DNA of 64,000 nucleotides from Albifimbria verrucaria (taxonomy: Eukaryota > Ascomycota > Sordariomycetes > Hypocreales > Stachybotryaceae): assembly GCA_020081605.1 (NCBI GenBank), contig JAHREC010000009.1, positions 5,208,001 to 5,272,000 of the forward strand. Direction: 5' to 3'. The notes under the pieces are model-generated. The model had not been told where the DNA came from. It saw only the letters and a program-made list of their open reading frames with translations, and did no database searches. A program made the position numbers and the translations under genes. Shown one piece after another: positions 49,326-60,788 of this stretch (its first letter is position 1; every line of letters begins with the position of its first letter).

Positions 49326-51135
49326 GTCACAATTCCTGCCACCCACATCCCAAATTTCCTGTCCCAATATCTTTCCTTTCAATTTTGGAGTGAACGCTAA
49401 GGCTTACATGTCAGCGACCAATCCTAGTGAGGGTCTTTAGATCCATGCCATCAGAACCGACACGATTGATTATGGTAATACGGCGTCATCTTTATGGTTG
49501 GAACATCGCATGGTCGCGCGGTTTCAAGCAACTTTCAGCGAAATAATGTTGTTGATTGCTCGAGTGTACAATAAATGAGTATAATGATTTATGCCTACTT
49601 GTAGCCTCTTGCCTATTTAATAGCGGTCATGTGTCTACTGTATCCTTGTAGTATTGCCAGATTATCTGCTCCTGTTCATGATAGTACAAGATTCATGCTC
49701 ACCCACAAGTTGTCAGCACACGGTCAATAAACTTGAGAAATTTTCCATTTGATAGTAGAAACTGATTAAGCGACCACTTCGCCGTCCCATTTCCCTTGTA
49801 TTCGCAACAAAAACAGTTGAGACTCAACTCATGTTAATGGTCCAGGCTGGCAAGATGTTATGTCGTGATGTACTATTTTTGCACAAGTGGTGACTGCGCT
49901 TTTCTCATCTAGTTTTCTGGGATCTCAAAGCAAGAAAACTACGCCCCATATGATTCCTACTCTATTATTGTTTCTGGGATCGACGACAATTTGTCGCACA
50001 AATGCCCACAAGGTCATGGGTACGGCGAATACTTCCAAGCTGCTGGACATTGAATATGGAGACGGGGAAAAGGGGCAGTAGGCCTAATCCCGAAATCAGA
50101 TTGTATTTCATTTTAGACCTGTAAATGTAATGAGAGCATGTTGTGAAACTCAACCTTCGTGAAAAAATGTGTCGGGCCTCTAGGGTACGTCATTATGACG
50201 AACATCGATTGCAACTGAACGAAGGCACCCTAACTGTAACTGACTTGTAGCGAACTCTCTGATAATTTAGCGACCGAGTTCAAGAGCATACCGAAATTTT
50301 AGCTATTTAAGACCGCTAAAGACTTCAAATACATGGTGAGAAAAACCCCTCCAGAACGGTACGCTCAACTATAAACCAAGAAGAAATACCTGCTAGAAGG
50401 CCTAAATATTAGAAACGTTCTCACTCCCTGTGCGTGGGACCATTACATGACAACAACAGCAATAGTGCGATGCTAGCCGACGTTTGATCAAAGAGTATAG
50501 GCGCAAGTCAAGTAGTAATGTGAAAAGTGTCAAAGCGAAACAAGTTCATGCGTAATTTGAGACACAGATTTGTTGGTATCATGCACAACTCAGGGCATCT
50601 GAATCCTGAGTGAATAATTTCCTAATTATGCTGATAAAATGATCGCTACACAACAGAAATCTCATGTCCTAAGTATATAAATCCCCACCAACACCAGGAC
50701 TCCTGGTCTGGTGTATGATCTTTAAGAAACGCATACAAGTCATCACAAATGTAAGTTGTCTTAAGCGGTGACACCTTCCGATGTTTGTCCATGATGGCAT
50801 GATAACTAGGCATCAAGAATATCTTTTTATTCATTTGACCCCTGTCCGTGTTCTCTTCTTACTCTCAGCCCTTCCCATAATCGAGATACATTGTTAGTGA
50901 TTATATATTCTCTTGTCTGAAAAGCAGGTGAAGGATTGATCATCTGTGAAACCATGAAAGTGAGTTTATCAACATGTAATAGTTCCAGAAGTCCATCCAA
51001 TGATCGCATGATGTTGCTGCTTCTGTTGCGACTAATGCTTAGAGTTGCCTTTCTCAGGATGTATCTTCGTCACTACGAAATATCGACGGATAAATAGTTG
51101 GTCGTAGAAAAGTGACCAGCTGAGGCTACATTAAT
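49326..51135. other. AT-rich intergenic
   Basis: Apart from the possible alternative terminal exon at 49415-49427, no coding sequence is supported. Stop codons are dense in all frames. Confidence 0.5.
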
Positions 51136-52458
51136 TCATCGTCTGTAGTTATTCGCTTCAGCTCCATTGACAGCCCAACCAGGAATGCATCCTTGGAGTT
51201 CCCTGCTAAGCTGTGAAATGGTTGCCAATCGCTGATGAAGATCTATACATGACGTTTTCATAGTTGTGCCGGCCGCACCAACTTCCAACGGTTGATTAAC
51301 GCCTGGAGTTGCACAGAGAACGTGGTGAATGGAATGACGAAGCTTTAGCTCAATCTCGTCAAGATAATCTAGTTTTGTCAGTTGCTTAGCTAAAAACTCG
51401 AAAAGAATAGGGAGCCACCTTTGACCATTGCTAGACAAGAGTCTGTGAAGATGAGACGACGGATACGCTCGAATTGCTGTACTTCAGGAAGAGTGTCGTA
51501 TGCCACAATCGTCGTTCGCATTGGCGAGCACAGTTCCCGTTCCTCATCTTGGGAGTATTAGCAGATTTTATGGATGTGAGAGATATGATGTCCATACCTG
51601 TAAACGAAATCCCTTTGAAAGTTTTAAGAACATCGTCATCTTGAGCTTGTCGGGAAGCGCGCCAAGGAGATTGGCAGCGATGGGGAGTCGCCAAGCTCCA
51701 AACAGTTGAGCTACTCGAACAGCTGTCCGCAATTCCGTTGGAGTCAAACGTGGAAGCATGCCTGCAGGCTTATTGAAACCCTCACGTATGCGAAGGATTT
51801 CATGAGCCCACTCTGATGTCCCTACAGCCACCTTATTCCTCAGCTCGGGGCATAGCTGGAACAGGCCTGCTTCGACCATTTCCTGGCCGGATACAATACA
51901 GCATTTATTCTCGATTCGAAGCGCTCCTTGAGACAGGTATTCGCCGAAATAGTAAAAACTTGCCAGCGTTGGATGTTTTCGACGGCGCAAGCTTGCAAAA
52001 TCCATCAGCCTTGAGTCATGCTCTGAAAATGCATCGATGAGATCCATGTCTCTAATGAAAACTGCATTTGGCATCTTTGTAGTCGTCATGACCAAAAGTC
52101 TGATCTCTTTCCAATCGTACTTGTTTTTACTGTGCAGAAATCTCATATACTGGAGTGCATAGAGTAACGAGCTGGTCCAAGACACAAGATTATCGTCAAC
52201 CCCACCGCTGGAGTATCGTAAATGTTCAAAGACCATGCTCGCGACCCGACAGTTGTCATCCCAGGCAAAAATATCCTTTCGACTGAGGGACGTGCGATGA
52301 GCTGCCTCATGTGAGTTTGCCCAAGCCTGATTTGTAGAGCCGCTAGACTTGGGCGTGTAAACACGAAATAGATATGTTGGGACAACATCCAGCTTCTCCT
52401 TGAGCCATTCCTGTCTTCGTCCGTGAGGCTTGAAAGGCAAGTAATCTGGAACAGACAT
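51136..52458 (-). CDS. DUF7587-like fungal protein
   Basis: The protein has about 420 residues. The start MSVPDYLPFKPHGRRQEWLK leads into a recognisable segment: YLFRVYTPKSSGSTNQAW, NLVSWTSSLLYALQYMRFLH, FIRDMDLIDAFSEHDS and TLASFYYFGEYLSQGALRIE. This pattern (an NLVSWTSSLLxALQY core followed by FGEYLSQGAL) is what I associate with the fungal DUF7587 family. It recalls ADP-ribosyltransferase-like folds, but no activity is established. A short intron lies at about 51549-51600. Missing bases near 51606 and 51446 split the C-terminus into three frames; corrected, it continues RTTIVAYDTLPEVQQFERIR and LAKQLTKLDYLDEIELKLRH. Function unknown. Confidence 0.75.
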
Positions 52459-52876
52459 TTTGAGACTAATAGGAAGGATCGGAAGATTACCAGCAACAAT
52501 TTAATGAGGTAATACGCATGACAAAGTAGATGCCAATTGCTGCAGTCTCTGGATGAGCTCTTTCGCGGAGATGTTTGTCAGCTTGGCGGCGCGTGGTAGT
52601 TTGAGAGACGCGACGAGGAGGAAGCAGAGACAGAGGGGAATGACAACTATAAGAAAACAATGCTCACGTGTTTGCATTGCATACCCAATGGGCAATCTGT
52701 AGGTCTCCTTCACAAGCCGACGATTTAATGTCTGACTTCATCCAATCAAATTGTCATGGGTGACATCAGAGTGAGACAGGTCGGCGACGGAATCAACAAA
52801 ACACTCACTGTACACGATCGTCTGAATTTAATGATTCTAAAGGAGTTAAGATATTGACGATTGCTATTCTAAATCT
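52459..52876. other. Intergenic with one short open frame
   Basis: A 70-codon minus-strand frame (52501-52713) contains a hydrophobic segment (FLIVVIPLCLCFLLVASL). It has no known domain and no clear splice partner. I do not call it a gene. Confidence 0.4.
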
Positions 52877-54045
52877 CTAATTCGCCTTAAGTTTACCCTT
52901 TCTGGAGATGAGCGCCTCTTCTCTTTTAAGCCATCCAAAGAGCAAAAGATTTCCACTACCAAACAATGCTGCAATGACAACGGATATTAAAATCGTCTGA
53001 AACCAGGAAGAAGACGAAGTTCCGGCCGGCTTCAAGTCGCCATAACAATAAGCTACCCACATTAAAGCTCCACCTAAAGAGCAGATATAGTCGTACTGAA
53101 TTATAGTTCTCAAAACAGCCTCAAAACCTATTGGGTTTTCTGATAAGTAGATAGGCAAAACTATATCGATGAATGAATGCGTTGATGTTGCCAGAGTGTA
53201 CCAGTAGACCAAGGTATTGATAATGGCGATCGGGCTGAGTGTCAACCATAGGGCTTGCAATTGGTGGTCAGGAACTTTGAGCCACTGATGTCTTATACTA
53301 AGACATCTGCCTATCAAAGAAAACCCAAGCAAGGATATACCCGTCCAGAGAGGGTAAAACTGCCAGATCCAATTCCACCAATGCCGTCCCTCCAGGCTTG
53401 GGAGAAAGTAACACAGCATAAGCGGCAAATAGTAGCATAGGCCCAGGCTAGGTAGAAGGCCAATGCATAAAGTGCCATCCAAGACCCACAGGCCATCCAA
53501 CAGGTCTGAGCCAATAATTGGCCTAAAGACATAAAAAAGATAAAAGTAGGTGCTTGTAATAGTGCCTCCACCAGCTAGTTGGCCTAGAAGTAGTGCAAGT
53601 GAGGGACTGTAGCCTGCATGTAAGGAACCAAACGTTGCTTGAACCATGATATTTTACTTACTATTGGAAAAGACTTGACTTATTGATAAGCCTGGTAGAC
53701 TCAAGAAGCAGAATAGCATACACACTACCGTATTCTGCCAAGAAAATAAAAGACTGATAATATAAACGTATGTCGGCACCGGATTGCATTTGCATAAATG
53801 CAACTGAAATGCCTTCAAATAGTTCGTCGAGTGGAGGAATGCCAGAAAAGCCGTTTCGGAGAGCCACGATAAGGTCGCTGTGTTCAAATTGGTCTCCTTT
53901 CAGCATGGATGTAACGAAAGGGACAGTAGAAGCCCCCATCATAAAAGCGCGAACCATGAGAATGGCCATCATAAGGATAGGGAGGCCCATATTGCGCGGC
54001 TCCCAGACCCCATGGCCTGTTAACTCTTTTGACACTTGAGGTCAT
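52877..54045 (-). CDS. Polytopic membrane protein, function unknown
   Basis: The protein has about 380 residues with seven or more predicted membrane helices. The N-terminal part reads WEPRNMGLPILMMAILMVRA, FMMGASTVPFVTSML, FEGISVAFMQMQSGADIRLY and FIFLAEYGSVYAILLLESTR. The second part has SLALLLGQLAGGGTITSTYF, YLFYVFRPI, LGLCYYLPLMLCYFLPSLEG, HWWNWIWQFYPLWTGISLLG and a C-terminal SVVIAALFGSGNLLLFGWLK. The halves join across about 53.61-53.66 kb, where GTAAGT and a TGCAG acceptor are present but the phase is off by one. A second frame slip lies at the AAAA run near 54.03 kb. Size and helix pattern recall integral-membrane enzymes of fungal terpenoid pathways, but I see no catalytic motif that proves this. 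Confidence 0.65.
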
Positions 54046-54668
54046 GGCTTCTGCGGAAAATTCCCTGGCCAGGAAGTTGGCCAAGATTCTGAAACGAAGG
54101 AGACAATAATTGATCACATAGGAGAAAAAGGAGTATTTATATAGGCTCATGTAATGAACACATAAGCACTTCCTTGTTCTTCATTTCTGGGATGATTTTA
54201 CTGTTGACGATACACGAATCTTGCAGTAATAATATCCTTGCATTTTCACGGACTAGCAGGTCTGACCAGGATTGAGTTCTATTTTCATATCAACTAATAC
54301 CCACATCTGAGAACCGAATAGGATAATACAGCTGTATAGATAGATTAGCCCCTAATGATCCTTGGACTATGAATTTGGCCGGGGTTCTCTACACATGATT
54401 TACTGCATTTGTGAAATCATACTTCATCGCATTGGCTAAATAGTTAACAAGTATCTCTGCTGACTGTTGCTTCATTCTCAACAACGAAAACCCGTAGTCT
54501 CTTCCCATGTCCTGCTGTCACACTCTCACCACTCCTGGATAGAAACCATAGGAGACTAGCCAAAAGAACCAAAAATTTGTCAGTCATCCAAAACTACCTG
54601 ATCAACAATGGTTCGAATATATGCCCAGGATGACTCGCACCACTGGCTTCCATGTCGCGGTCTGTAGC

Positions 54669-56647
54669 CTACGCCAATGAGATTTTGATGGTTTTCGCAA
54701 TGCTCGGAACACCTGCTTCATTCAGTGCGAACAGCATCCAGTAACCAGGAGCAAGACACCTGGGTCACTAGGAAGTGTAGCTGTGTAGGTCAGTCCTGCA
54801 GCTGTAGGCTTAAGCACCACACGTCGCTGGTCAGTGTTGACCGTGTGAGTAGTCGAACCATAGCGAATGAGCGAAAAGCTGGCAGCGACGTCGGTGGTTA
54901 TAGTCAATGACCCACCCGGCTTGACAGTATCTGCAGACACTGAGACAATCTTGGGACGCGTTGCCAATGTTCCGTCTGATTTAAGGAGATAGGGAGGCGT
55001 CCAAACTTGCGCATCAGCATGGTTTTGTTTGCACCCTTTGCCACAAAGACCGCCGCCGCCTGCAATAACAGTAGCATCAGGGAGCAGTAAGGCAACGCTG
55101 TGATAAGTCCTTGGGACATTGATAGGTGCAACAATCTTCCACGTTCTTGTATTTGGGTCAAAAAGTTCGGCCGGGAGTGCGGCGTTGGTGTCTGTAAATG
55201 GTTTCGCATATGATTGACCGCCAACAACCAGAACTTTTCCATCTGGAAGTATAACGCTATTCGCAAAAGCGCGCGTATGTCATATCGGCGACCTTTGTAA
55301 CAGTTGCTGCACTGTTGATGGCGCCTAGTTTGATGATGTGCGTGTTCTTGGTGGCATTGGAGTCTTCATAGTTGGGTGAGCCGCCAGCTGATACTATTAA
55401 ACCCTCTTCTGCATCATACATGGCTGCGACAGCGCACATAGCATCGGGATCGTTGGCACGAAGCCCGCCATCTTTCCATGACCCAGCACCGGTAACATTA
55501 AACCAAGTCATCCGCTTACTGGGGCCTGCATTGAAAATCAAGTTGTTCTTCCAAGCAAAGAGCCAAGCGTGATTATCAGCTCGATAGACACCAGCAACAT
55601 CACCAGTCAAAACACGTGAGACATCACATCCATCAACCTTAGTCCACTGGTTGGTCTTTGTATTATAGACCTCCCCGTGCTTGTTTCCTCTACCGCCACT
55701 CCAAGAGCCTCCGATAACAAAGATATTCCCATCACCAATGGTGGTAGTCGATTGGTAACCTCGAGGACGATTCATCAATGCCGCTGCTGTCCAACCTCCG
55801 GTAGATGGGTTGTATTTGCTAGTCTTGCTCACGTCATTGCCACCAGTAACAACAACAACCCCTCAGGGTCTAATGAAGTGCCAGGGCAAAACATATCGTG
55901 CTGAATGTTGGTGACCTGGAAGCTTTGAATGGCTCCATTTGAAGGGTTGTATGTGGAAGTATAAGTCAAACCGCTTCCGCCGCCGAAAGTGTCTGCACGG
56001 AAAGCTGACCAAAATACGACGATGTTATCTGCTGTGATAGATGCTGCCGCAGGGACAATGGGCAAATCAATAGTTGGGCCCCATCGCCCTAAGCTTGGTG
56101 GAACAGGTGCAAAATCGCTGATGTTGACTGCAGGGACGGGAGTGTATACATTGAACTCCGAAATACTAGCCCATTGCTTCGCTTGAATCTCTGTTAGGGC
56201 AGTGAGTCGAACGTATCTTGCAGTGTTGATTGTGAAAAAGCTGTATTTGACAGTATTATCGCTCAGATAAAAGCCGTCAGCAACGGTGGTCCAGGTCTGT
56301 CCATCATTGCTCAGAGCCACTTTGTGTTGGCCAATGATACCGTTTGAGCTACCGTCCTGTCTAGGCTGATACGAAATCCCGTTCACCACATAGCTCTTCT
56401 TCATGTCGATGGTAATCTCATGGGGCAGGTCAATCAATTGAGGCGAGTAGGCAGAGTGCCATATGGTACTCGCATTCCCATCAAGGACCTTGGATGGCTC
56501 ATTCCCTGGCTGGAAACTGCTTGCATTTGCAGTCCAGCCAGTTCTGCTTATGATGTTGCCATATGGGAAGTTCTGTGATAACACCAGATCTGCGAGAGAA
56601 AGCAGGCCAAGAACAAATGAAGGAAGCGATGGCAAACCACGTGCCAT
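54669..56647 (-). CDS. Secreted galactose oxidase (AA5) with N-terminal CBM32 domain
   Basis: About 650 residues in one exon. A signal peptide (MARGLPSLPSFVLGLLSLAD) precedes an F5/8-type C (CBM32) domain with RTGWTANASSFQPGNEPSKV, HSAYSPQLIDLPHEITIDM and TARYVRLTALTEIQAKQWAS. The kelch beta-propeller then shows all copper and radical-site features of galactose oxidase. These are Cys in HDMFCPGTSLD and Tyr in RPRGYQSTTTIGDG (the Tyr-Cys cofactor), the stacking Trp in IGGSWSGGRGNKHG, the axial Tyr and His in RTYHSVALLLPD, and His in TTHTVNTDQRR. The Ig-like C-terminus ends MLFALNEAGVPSIAKTI. Frame slips lie near 55859-55862, 55.27 kb and 54.76 kb; corrected, the stop is at 54669. The enzyme oxidises the C6 alcohol of galactose or other primary alcohols and makes hydrogen peroxide. 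Confidence 0.93.
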
Positions 56648-59291
56648 TGTTGCAGTTGTGAAGCAGCTTAATGACTAGAAGTTGGTTGGACCAGACCTTG
56701 ACAGCGAAAGCAGTCATCTTATAAGCTCCCACATAAGTCCCGTAGCATTGGGTTCATATACATCAAGTTCCTAAGTGGTATTGCTGTTTGGTGCTCTGAC
56801 CAGGGTTACCCTTGTACGCCTTGATCCAGCGGCGAGAACGGATCTCATCGCGATCATCTGATAAGAACGAGGTTGCACACACTGAATGTCGTTTACTGTA
56901 ACATGCCATTTACAGCGTTAGACTCAGCGCCACACCGACTTGGCAACTATTGAACAAAGTAAGATGACGTCTTGCCGTCCGGGCTCTTGCGAAAGTTCTT
57001 CTCGTCCGTTCGTTTTCGGGCTATGCGGCTGACACAATAAGCTGCTATACTCAACCGGGGCTGACGGGCAGTTTCCGCGCGGCTAGGTCATGCAGCATTC
57101 TATATATCGGGGAGCCACAACCTAGAGACCCGGCATCCTAGACCATCCTGCAATAGTCAGCCCCATTCTTTGGTGCTGTTCTCGTTATCGAATTGTAACA
57201 GGGCTCGCCGCCACCGCCCGGCACCATGGTTGCTCTTGCATGGCCGCGCATGCGGTTGTCCTGCAATGCAACCGTTAATCCTCCTCAAGCCTCAACTGAC
57301 CCCACCGTCGTAATGATGCGTATGTATTGATGATGGTTGGCTAGGAGTTAAATGTCAGAAGCAACCAAATGATCAGATACGGGTGGAAGCGACCTGCACG
57401 GTGCCGATAGTTTCATGTATGTTGTCAGCTCCAAGTGAGCACGGCCTCCGATCGGATCGATCCGACAAATGAACAATTGGCTTAGCCAGGTGCCAAGTAT
57501 CATGGGCCTATAAGCCTATACGGAGCCGACAGGGTTCACGGAGCCCTGGATGACGAGTAGCACACCAGCCTAGAGTACGCTAAGCGAGCTTTGGCTGGAG
57601 AATTGTGCCAAACAGTGCCGAGGCATAGTTCGTTTATACGGAGATACACGTGCGTAGCTAGAGATAAAGACTGGAGGGCCTTGGGGGTTATAACCAAGCT
57701 GTAACCATTTCGTGACTATTGGGCCTCGTAACGATGTCGGCCTCATTATTGAAAAGATGCGGCCGAAGTTTACTAAGGCCCTGCTGTCTCAATAAGAGTA
57801 GATAAATAATCACTGCAGAACAGTAGAAAATGTGGCAGAATGACCCCGAGGGACTAAATGAATACGATGATTTGAGGACTATTTATTATCGATTTAATAC
57901 GATGTCTCAACACATATGCATTGCATTTGGGAGTGCTAATTCTTTTATTGTAATAGTACAGTAGCCCCCTACTCTATAAGTTATTGTTTCGTCTACCTCT
58001 TCATTGGTGATTGTCTGGCACATTGCTGAAGTATGCATGGGATTATGTCATCTTGAAAGCAGATCTTGCTGAACGCGTCACAAGTTATTTTGGCGACCGA
58101 GGAGCGGGAAGTAAGCCTAGGGGATCGTGGATAGGATATAACAAAGGAACACAAGAGCTTCTTCTCTAATAGAGATCTGTGATTCGCGATTACATGATTA
58201 CGTTGGAAATTCGCAGATCTTCATTCATGTCTCATATTCTCGATGCATTCTCATGCGTAGGACAGATATGATGTTCTTGGCCACTGGATCTTCGTGCGTG
58301 AACAGATAAGAACATGCTCCCAAAGGCGGAAAACTTCGATGTAAACGACAATAGTTTGGAATGTATAATTTGGCCAATTATACCACCGAAACCAATTCGA
58401 TCGAGCTTCACGAGGACGATGAAGTTGCAACGACAATTGAGGATGGGGATGTCGGCAGCTGCGTAGTTGGTAGCTCGGTCTCTGTCTATGCTTCATTGGC
58501 TGTCATGTCACTCACAGTCACCCGCAGACATTAACATGCAAAATGTAATATGGTGGCCATTTCGACTAGAAACTCTGACTGACTCAAAATGACGGCCTAA
58601 CTCCTGATGGGATTGATCATAAGGGTCTGTCTGTGGTCATACCTCAAATGGTTGGTATGCTTGTGGGAAGTAGAGAATCTTGAACCATCTCGTATCCTTT
58701 AAAAGCCTTCGAATGATGAGTAATTTCGGCGATAAGAAGAGTTCCGTCCTCCCGGGAAGGAAGACCAATTAATTAGACCGCCATTCCTGATAACAATATG
58801 CGGTGGAGTTGGCGACTGCGTCAGGATGTGAATCCGACCTGCATATCCCCATTAGCCCATGCGCTATCAATGTCGCTGGACAAGAGCACGAATCCCAGCT
58901 GCAGAAGAGCCTGATTTAAATTTGCCGATATGGCAGGTTGGAGCACGACGAGCCGCAGGAAACCGCTGATAGTTCACGCGACCACCGGGAATCCCCACCT
59001 AACTGCGGAGTAAGTGATAAGGCGCCTATGGCATAGCGATTTAACTTTGGGCAGGCAATGATAAGTAAAGGCATGCTGTCGATGAAGAACATTGGGCCGC
59101 GATCTGTGTTATGCAAATGGTGAGAAGCGACCAGCTCCAACGGTCAAGGTCCCGCTGCCCAGGCTTGTTTGTATTGTCTCTTACATCTTTTCGAGCTATA
59201 TCTTTGCCGCACGCAACCTAGGAAAAATGATCCGGCCCACGCCCAAGTATGCAATCGTCAGTCATCTCTTCAAGAAGTTCGACACACATGG
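56648..59291. other. Intergenic between divergent genes
   Basis: This 2.6-kb interval has no supported gene. It lies between the 5' ends of galactose oxidase and proline dehydrogenase. Composition is mixed, AT-rich from about 57.8 kb, and open frames are short. Confidence 0.5.
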
Positions 59292-60788
59292 ATGGATGGT
59301 TGCACAAACCAGGGATCAGGGTTGAGGCACCAAGGGTGGCAATGTACGACGCCAAGATACAACGTTCGGCTGACTTCATCGAAGGCCGCACGCGCCGACC
59401 CATTGGAAGACAGGCCAAAAGGGATCACTCCAACAACGACCAAAAATTCGGTCACTGGTTACCCGCTGTCTGTTTTACCGACCCCGATGCTCCTTCGATC
59501 GCTGTTGGTTTCTACAATCTCTTCACATCGTTTCCTTCTTTCACCATGCCTATCTTTTCTTCAGTTTCTTCTCAAAAATAATAGAAATATTCTGTTTGAC
59601 GTCGAAAGAAACCCATTGTTATACTGGACTCTCAAGAAGACATTTTACAATCAGTTTTGTGCTGGTGAAACCGAAAACGAGACGAGAGCTTGTGCCCAGC
59701 GGTTCAAGGATCTTGGGTTCCGCGGTGTGATCATTACTTACGCAAAAGAGACTGTTTTCGATCACAAAACAAAGACCTTCCATGGAACAGGAATTTCGAC
59801 ATCCGAATCGTTGGGTGCAGATACCAAAGGCCGTCTACTGAACGCCGATATTGAGAACTGGAAGCTCGGGTGCCTTGCTTCAGGGCATATGGTTGGTAGC
59901 GGGGATCTCCTCGCCATCAAGTATGAATGCTTGCAATCACGGATTCTTTATAGACACTGATCAAGATATTATTAGACTTACAGGTGCTGGTCTGTCGGTT
60001 ACATCAGCGTTGGCTGCTAATGAGTCGCCACCAGAACAACTGTCGACTGCCCTGGACGAGATAGTGGAGTTATGCAAGCAGCGCAACGTCAGACTCATTG
60101 TTGACGCCGAGTCGCAGCATTTCCAAGAAGGAATCGATCAAGTCACTCTGGAGCTCATGAATAAATATAATCGAAATGGCTTCGCAGCAATCTACAATAC
60201 CTATCAATGCTACCTTCGTAGCACACCGGCCACTATAGAACGACATTTGGCTTATGCAAGTGAAAAGAACTTTACGCTTGGGCTTAAGATTGTCAGAGGT
60301 GCCTACATACTCTCTGAGGACAGGAGCCTGATCCACAAGACAAAACAGGAAACGGATGACGCCTACAATAGTATTGCACGAGGAGCTCTCCGCCAGCAAT
60401 TTGGAAAATTCGACAGTAACAGGCAAGACTCCATGAAATTCCCATCTGTTAACCTATTTGTCTGTACCCACAATCGTGAAAGTGTCATGGCAGCGCAGCG
60501 TCTGCATCGACAGCGAGTTATAGAAGGCTTGCCCACGATACCAGTTGCATTCGCCCAATTACAAGGCATGTCGGATGAGGTCAGCTTCTCACTCTTGCAA
60601 GACAAGGAATGGCACAAAGCAGGGTCAGATGTCTTCAAATGTTCCACTTGGGAACCCTGAGTGAATGTTTGGGTTACCTTCTCAGGAGAGCGGTGGAGAA
60701 TAGAGACGCAGTGCTGCGGACGACTGACGAGTACAAAGCAGTGAAGAAGGAGTGTTGGAGGCGTCTTAAAGCGATTTTCGTAGTCTGA
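59292..60788 (+). CDS. Proline dehydrogenase (proline oxidase)
   Basis: A protein of about 470 residues. The region from LPTPMLLRSLLVSTISSH to LLKNNRNILFDVERNPLLYW and FYNQFCAGETENETRA matches the N-terminal part of fungal proline oxidases. GFRGVIITYAKETVFDHKTK follows. After a 55-bp intron (59921-59975) come the FAD-barrel motifs: RLIVDAESQHFQEGIDQ, NGFAAIYNTYQCYLR, LGLKIVRGAYI, LFVCTHNRESV and FAQLQGMSDEVSFSLLQ. It ends FKCSTWGTLSECLGYLLRRA, with a tail closing RRLKAIFVV. A missing G at 60650-60652 breaks the last segment. The enzyme oxidises proline to pyrroline-5-carboxylate in mitochondria, feeding electrons to the respiratory chain. The start at 59292 is the first in-frame ATG and is uncertain; the 65 or so residues before LPTPMLL look unlike a targeting sequence, and an upstream exon is possible. 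Confidence 0.85.

Noticed and set aside
54904..55266. Minus-strand 120-codon frame inside galactose oxidase
   Set aside because: Out-of-frame reading of the kelch domain; the true frame gives AELFDPNTRTW and RTYHSVALLLPD after correcting nearby slips.
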